27,036 nt of DNA from Reclinomonas americana ATCC 50394. Its lineage: Eukaryota > Jakobida > Jakobea > Jakobida. The notes beneath the pieces were generated by a model, which made no database searches, was not told the DNA's origin, and was given only the letters and a program-made list of their open reading frames with translations. How positions within the stretch are numbered: position 1 is the stretch's first letter; the number at the start of each line of letters is the position of its first letter. A program made the position numbers and the translations under genes. The stretch is taken from positions 1 through 27,036 of the forward strand of contig AFZH01020241.1 of assembly GCA_048213135.1 (NCBI GenBank), read 5' to 3'. Shown in pieces: positions 23,201 through 27,036 of this stretch.

Positions 23201-24805
23201 TGACAGCATTCTTTGTTTCTCGCTTTGGCAGGCCACGCAAGAGAAGCAGCTGCGCGAGTCTGCGTTGCAAGAGCTGCTGGACGCCGTGGAGGAGCACACA
23301 TACGGGAAGGCACTGGAGCGGTATCTGCGAGCCCACAACTTTGTGGAACGCGACGATCGCATCCTGCAGTACGTCGTCACACCGACGTACTGGCAAAAGA
23401 AGGTGAGTGCTGCTGTGCGCGCATTGAGCTGTGCGCAGAGTGACGCACCACTAACGAGTCGCGTGTGTTCACAGGACGATATTCTGATGGTGGTGGTGAC
23501 GACACGCAACCTGCTCCTGTTGAATCCGGTGCCGAAGAAGAAGCAGTGTGAAGTGTGCCCGCCGTCGGCGTTCTGTCCTCGTGGACCCACCATCTTCCGG
23601 TCAATCCCACGCATGGAGATCAAGGGCATTTGGTCGGGACTCAACAAGGCTCGATTCGGCGTACAACACAGTCGACTGGTCGACCGACACACTGGCAAAG
23701 AGGACCACGTGTGGTACCTGTTTGCTCCGTTCGACATTCGCCTGTCTCGTCGTATGCTCGACGCCCTGGTGGAGTTGGTGCCGGAGGCCACCATTTTTGA
23801 GGACACCTTGTCGCCACTTGTGCTGCGCCACGCCATTTACGATTTCCGTGCCAGCTGTGGCAAACTGGTCGATGGTAAGTCCTTCGGTGTCGGCCACCTC
23901 GTGTTATCGCAATGTTCTCACGCGCTGTGCTGGCGCGCAGAGTTGCGACCGCTGCCCGGTGCGCCGCTGTCACACATCGACATTGGCGTGTCGAAAGACA
24001 GTGGTGGTGACAAGCTGGCGGGCTTTGAGGACGAGGGCCCGAGCGAAGACGATGGCGACACGCAGTTCGACGACATGGATGCACTGCTGCATGAAGCTCT
24101 GGGGTGCGTACGTATGCACGATAACGTGTAGTGTTTGCTCTGCTAACGACGGTGACAGGAGCTTTGGGCGTACCACGGGTCTCAGTCCCGAGCGCCTCTT
24201 CTTCATGTGCCCCGTGCAGTTGGCTGTCGGCTCGGATACCTACGATCGGCTGCTGCTTGTCTCCGATCGAGGCGTGTACGTCATGTTTGAGAAGCTGGAG
24301 CCGTATGTGCGAGAAGTGGCGGGAGCGCACGACATGGTTCACGGAAGGGATGGAGTTCGCGGTCATGCTTCCGGTTCGCTCGTGTTTTTCACTTGTGCAC
24401 GAATGTCGAAAGGCATGCTGCATCTCACCAGCCGTGGCGCGCAGGTGTGCTGTCAGTGGAGGAGGAGGCGAGGCAGCGGGCGGAGCGCATCCGTAGCATT
24501 CTCAGGTCCTGCAAGGACGCCTACCGCATCGCCAGCTTGATCGAGCTGGATGAGATTCGCGAACTCCGCCGCGGCGACGGTGTGTACCCGAACATTGTGA
24601 TGAAACGAGTGTCGCCTCTGGCGCGCAACGAAGACGAATCGGAGACGGTTTGTGGTATCGATAGGTGTGTGCTTCTTTTTTGGGCGAAACTAAACGGTGT
24701 GCTGGTACGCAGCTCGCCTTCTACTTCCACTCGGACGCCACTTGCGAGGAGGGTTTCCGCGTGATGCGCTTTGTGGCATACTTGGGTGTGGACGACAAGG
24801 CGTGA
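14237..24805 (+). CDS. Giant LRR / helical-repeat / PH-like protein, family not recognised
   Basis: Forty-seven exons join in phase to about 2506 aa. Exon starts: 14237, 14553, 14701, 14948, 15159, 15292, 15658, 16063, 16280, 16555, 16691, 16942, 17254, 17469, 17649, 17858, 17962, 18157, 18543, 18766, 19099, 19244, 19394, 19656, 19804, 20110, 20258, 20531, 20811, 20946, 21071, 21271, 21456, 21698, 21871, 22041, 22230, 22460, 22618, 22810, 23002, 23232, 23475, 23941, 24159, 24445, 24713. Visible parts: a low-complexity N-terminus, leucine-rich repeats (about residues 85-330), a long Leu-rich helical middle resembling armadillo/HEAT arrays, an acidic linker (residues 2283-2336) between two beta-rich PH-like modules, and the C-terminus VDDKA. 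No catalytic motif, signal peptide or TM segment is seen. A large intracellular scaffold is the best guess. Exons 5, 10, 24 and 29 have alternative boundaries. Confidence 0.75.
14553..15589 (+). other. Leucine-rich repeat region of the giant protein
   Basis: Spliced residues show LRR signatures: SIRGLDVSGNPLSVLTLP, VTLRHLAARRCQLHTLG, VELDLSHNNLVTLDLP, ALKKLFVSHNRL, VVLDVSDNQLKY, and a cap with DVWIKRNPF. At least five repeats, mostly one per exon, interrupted by introns at repeat boundaries. The repeats look like the cytosolic SDS22/LRRC type more than the extracellular type. Confidence 0.85.
14633..14700 (+). other. GC-AG intron
   Basis: The 68-nt intron begins GCAAGT, which is the only non-GT form U1 commonly accepts, and ends TTGGCAG. 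It joins ...GLDVSG to NPLSVLTLP, completing an LRR in phase 1. No GT donor nearby gives the same frame. Confidence 0.7.
15658..23402 (+). other. Helical-repeat middle of the giant protein
   Basis: About 1800 residues (exons 7-42) dominated by Leu-rich amphipathic helices, for example LSLLYLLYLSEDTR, GVLELLVRSLEHPR, MRCMGLLCELDADTL, GFLLQFLQLLLHILQA, EALWQWLSAKEVIDLL, SVRMLVALLRYGPPDER and LTLIVRLLFFANSI. The pattern suggests an armadillo/HEAT-like superhelix, with basic or Gly/Ser-rich linkers (DRGGGGGSGSGG near 21150-21185). A beta-rich insert (residues about 590-720: GTLEVEVDGYPVFSFNV) may be a separate module. No named domain is recognisable. Confidence 0.5.
23475..23874 (+). other. PH-like module 1 of the giant protein
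   Basis: Residues about 2149-2282. Strands DDILMVVVTTRNLLLLNP, then IPRMEIKGIWSG, ARFGVQHSRL and HVWYLFAPF, followed by helix SRRMLDALVEL, fit a PH-type split barrel. A Cys-rich insert (CEVCPPSAFC) is unusual. The fold call is by pattern only. Confidence 0.4.
24159..24805 (+). other. PH-like module 2 at the C-terminus of the giant protein
   Basis: Residues about 2337-2506. Strands YDRLLLVSDRGVYVMFEKL, then a helix-rich insert, ASLIELDEIRELRRGD, NIVMKRVSPL, LAFYFHSD, and a final helix CEEGFRVMRFVAYLG resemble a PH domain with a C-terminal helix. The order matches module 1, suggesting an ancient duplication. Confidence 0.4.
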
Positions 24806-24992
24806 ATGTAGTAATGAGAACAAGTGTTGCAATGTGGGTGTGTTGTACTTGGGGGGTGGTGAGGAGCACGCCTCCGCGCTACCATCACCTCTATCGGCAC
24901 ACTGCTTGCTTATTGGCCGTACGGCTGATCCGCCAGGAACTATGCGTGCGCACAAATTGAATAGTGAGGGGAAGAGAGGCGCGCGCACGGAG
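24806..24992. other. Convergent intergenic spacer
   Basis: 187 bp between the stop of the giant gene and the stop of the carboxypeptidase gene. It must hold both 3' ends. It has a G-rich patch (near 24851-24865) and no clear AATAAA or hairpin. I see nothing else in it. Confidence 0.5.
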
Positions 24993-27015
24993 TCACAGAA
25001 TTGCTTGATGACGCACCCGAGTAATCATCACAAAGGCAGCCTGTGGCTGGTCGTGCGGCACCTGTGGCCAGGGACAAACAAAATGCAAGAGGCAGAGTCG
25101 GCAACAGACGCGTGATGAAAGCGAGCGACGGTTGACGCACCATGTGGCCGGCGCCCTCCACAGCCATGAATGTCAGCGGTCCGAACGTCTTGAACTGACC
25201 GGCCACCGAGCCGCCGACAGCAAACGGCTTGTACGCCGTCTTGGCAAAATCGGCGTTGCCGGACCACTGTGCGACACAACAAAACGAGTCAATAGACTGC
25301 ACTCTGTGGCGAGCGAATAAGAGGGTACGTACCTGGATGGTGTCGGCAGTGTCGCGGCCACCCTCCCAGTTGCAGATGAGGTCCAGCTTGCCTGCGTGCG
25401 ACGAGCAGCGTGTCAATGTCATAAAAACCCCACAAATGGTGATCAAACTCCACCAACCGTTGTAGATCAGCACGCGCAAGTTGTTCTTCAGCGCAAAGGC
25501 CACATCGGGGCGGAATGACTCGAGGCGGTCCGACGCCTTGAACAGCATGTTAACTGTGGTGTGCAGGAATGCGTGTGAGAGAGAGACCAAGATAGCTGGC
25601 GTTGGAGGAAAGGCAAGAGAACCAACAGACCCTCATCGTTGCAAGTAGACCAGCTGCGCTTGACGTTGAGAGCGGCCTGCACACCAGCCGAGTTCATGTA
25701 CGAGGTCTGGTTCTGGAAGTCTGCGTAAAAGGACACTGCGTGAGCTGCCGAGGTGACGCAACACGTCAACCGCAGCGTGCACGAAACTGTAGCACAGCGG
25801 CGGGTACGTGCACTTCTCGTGAATGTTGTACACATTCAGGTCGCCAGCAATCTGAAAGCACAACAGTGAGTGCGAAAAAGCAGAGAGCAAAGGGATGTGC
25901 GGGAGGACAACAACGACGACGTACGCGGCTCATGATAGTGCTGCACTCGGCATTGGCCAGATCCCACAGCTTGTCGTTGATGAGCGACTGGCAGTGGCGC
26001 GCCGTCGCGTTGAGGCGGTCGGCAGTCGACTGGTCAATCAAACCATTGTCCAGGCCGTCTGCAATGACGGTAGTCAGTAACGTGACGCACACACACACAC
26101 ACACGCTTGGTCAGTCACGGGACGAAACAGGGAACTGCAATGCGGGAGAGCGATGGAAGTGAGAAATCTGGAGAGCACATGCGCACGGGGGGCGGATTGA
26201 GAACGCAACTGTAGGCGGGGTACTGGAGGTAGGGCTGCGAAGAGGAAGAAAAGTATGGTGAGTGATCTATGGGGCACCGGCGGTGGTAGCAGCTGGAGAG
26301 TGGTACGCACATCAATCCAGCCGTTGCCGATGGCCAGACCTGTGACGATCATGAGCTGTGAGTGGAATAAAAACAAGGAGGAGAATGATGAAGATGAGTT
26401 GAGCGCACCCTGCAGGTTGATGCTGATGCCAGTCTTGGCGGCGTTGCCAAAGATGATGCTGTGATTCATGGCAGATGAGCAATATTCACACATACACAGC
26501 GAGCAGTCGCAGCAATGCAAGCGCACCGCTGGCCCACAGCCGGCACGTAGTGCTGTGGACAACATTTGAGGACTTGCATGAACCGAGAGACGACAACCAG
26601 GCAAAGGACGCAACTCCAGCGTACGACTCGCCAGTGAGGTAGAACGCGCGGTTCTGGTACTCGGGGAAGAGCTGCATGAAGCCCTGCAGGAAAGTGTACA
26701 TGTCTGCACACGAGAGAGCAGATTGAGTGCCGATCAACACTTTCGGGGGGGAGGAGAATAACAGCACCCTGCACTCACCATCGGCGACTCCGTCTTCGTC
26801 GCGCACATACTCGGAGCTCGCATAGCTTGCGTGGGAGAGCGGTCAGGACACAGAACCAACACACACAGACAGAGCAGAGCGGAGCACACCTGAAACCTGC
26901 GGAAAAACAAAAGAGTCGGTGAACAACAGGCATGCAAGCGGAACAATATATAGAATAGCACCATCGCGCCCTCACCAGTGTCCACAGGCTGGTCGATGAA
27001 CAGCAGGTTGGCGTT
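24993..27015 (-). CDS. S10 serine carboxypeptidase (N-terminus outside window)
   Basis: Removes C-terminal residues from peptides, typically in the vacuole/lysosome or secretory route. Fifteen in-phase exons are visible (26976-27015, 26890-26896, 26779-26825, 26615-26703, 26527-26552, 26409-26458, 26311-26339, 26210-26234, 25925-26058, 25788-25851, 25631-25720, 25458-25553, 25333-25391, 25141-25266, 24993-25061), giving 316 aa. The full catalytic triad is present: Ser in TGESYAGHYVP, Asp in NGKLDLICNW and His in GAGHMVPHDQP. Other family marks: NLLFIDQPV, GFSYAS, INLQGLAIGNGWIDPYLQY, and paired Cys residues. The usual GTGFSY reads DTGFSY. The first exon is preceded by a clean CAG acceptor at 27016-27018, so more exons, including the oxyanion-hole motif and the signal peptide, lie beyond the right edge. 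Expected active. Confidence 0.93.
26088..26104. repeat. (CA)n microsatellite in carboxypeptidase intron
   Basis: Short CA run inside the longest intron of the window (26059-26209, 151 nt), near its 3' end on the minus strand, where it reads as (GT)n. Confidence 0.75.
26890..26896 (-). other. 7-nt microexon completing the GFSY motif
   Basis: The bases GTTTCAG lie between CAG (26897-26899) and the donor GTGTGC starting at 26889. Together with one flanking base upstream and one downstream they encode Gly-Phe-Ser, producing DTGFSYAS, a nearly invariant S10 motif. Without it the motif is lost and the frame shifts. Confidence 0.8.
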
Positions 27016-27036
27016 CTGCACATGTCACACCACGCA

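Noticed and set aside
1-27036. Bacterial operons, CRISPR, phage, transposons, tRNA or rRNA genes
   Set aside because: None seen on either strand. Short repeats are simple microsatellites, mostly in introns.

Overview
The window is nuclear DNA from a GC-rich, unicellular-type eukaryote. Every gene except the leftmost fragment is broken by many very short introns, mostly 55-80 nt, with GT...AG ends and GC- or CT-rich interiors. There are no bacterial operon features, CRISPR arrays, tRNA/rRNA genes or transposons. A CEP76/CC2D2A-type gene suggests a flagellate or centriole-bearing lineage. A candidate AT-AC intron suggests a functional minor spliceosome. I cannot name the species. All gene models were spliced by hand, using reading-frame phase and conserved family motifs as guides.

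Layout: (1) the 3' end of an unrecognised plus-strand gene (1-164); (2) a complete minus-strand Fanconi anaemia I (FANCI) gene, 12 exons, about 1481 aa (289-5488); (3) a divergent plus-strand membrane protein combining two TM helices, a PH-like fold, a CHORD-like zinc cluster, LysM and a UBA-like tail (5571-7887); (4) a plus-strand protein of about 1102 aa with three C2-type regions and a degenerate transglutaminase-like domain, 25 exons (8005-12992); (5) a minus-strand two-pore potassium channel, 8 exons, about 254 aa (12995-14175); (6) a giant plus-strand protein of about 2506 aa in 47 exons, with N-terminal leucine-rich repeats, a long helical-repeat middle and two C-terminal PH-like modules, which I do not recognise (14237-24805); (7) the C-terminal two-thirds of a minus-strand S10 serine carboxypeptidase (24993 to the right edge).

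The genome is extremely compact. Genes 2/3 and 5/6 are divergent with 82 and 61 bp between start codons. Genes 4 and 5 converge with 2 bp between stop codons. The genes look functionally unrelated (DNA repair, membrane lipid/ubiquitin-type adaptor, cilium, K+ transport, unknown scaffold, vacuolar/lysosomal proteolysis), so shared position probably does not mean shared pathway.

The most notable observations concern splicing: a textbook U12-type AT-AC intron, a large class (about 21 of 108 introns) with the unusual 5' splice site GTTGCG, a 7-nt and a 13-nt microexon each needed to complete a conserved motif, and one GC-AG intron. At protein level, FANCI appears to lack its monoubiquitinated lysine, the transglutaminase-like domain has Ser in place of the catalytic Cys, and the giant LRR protein is a candidate undescribed family.
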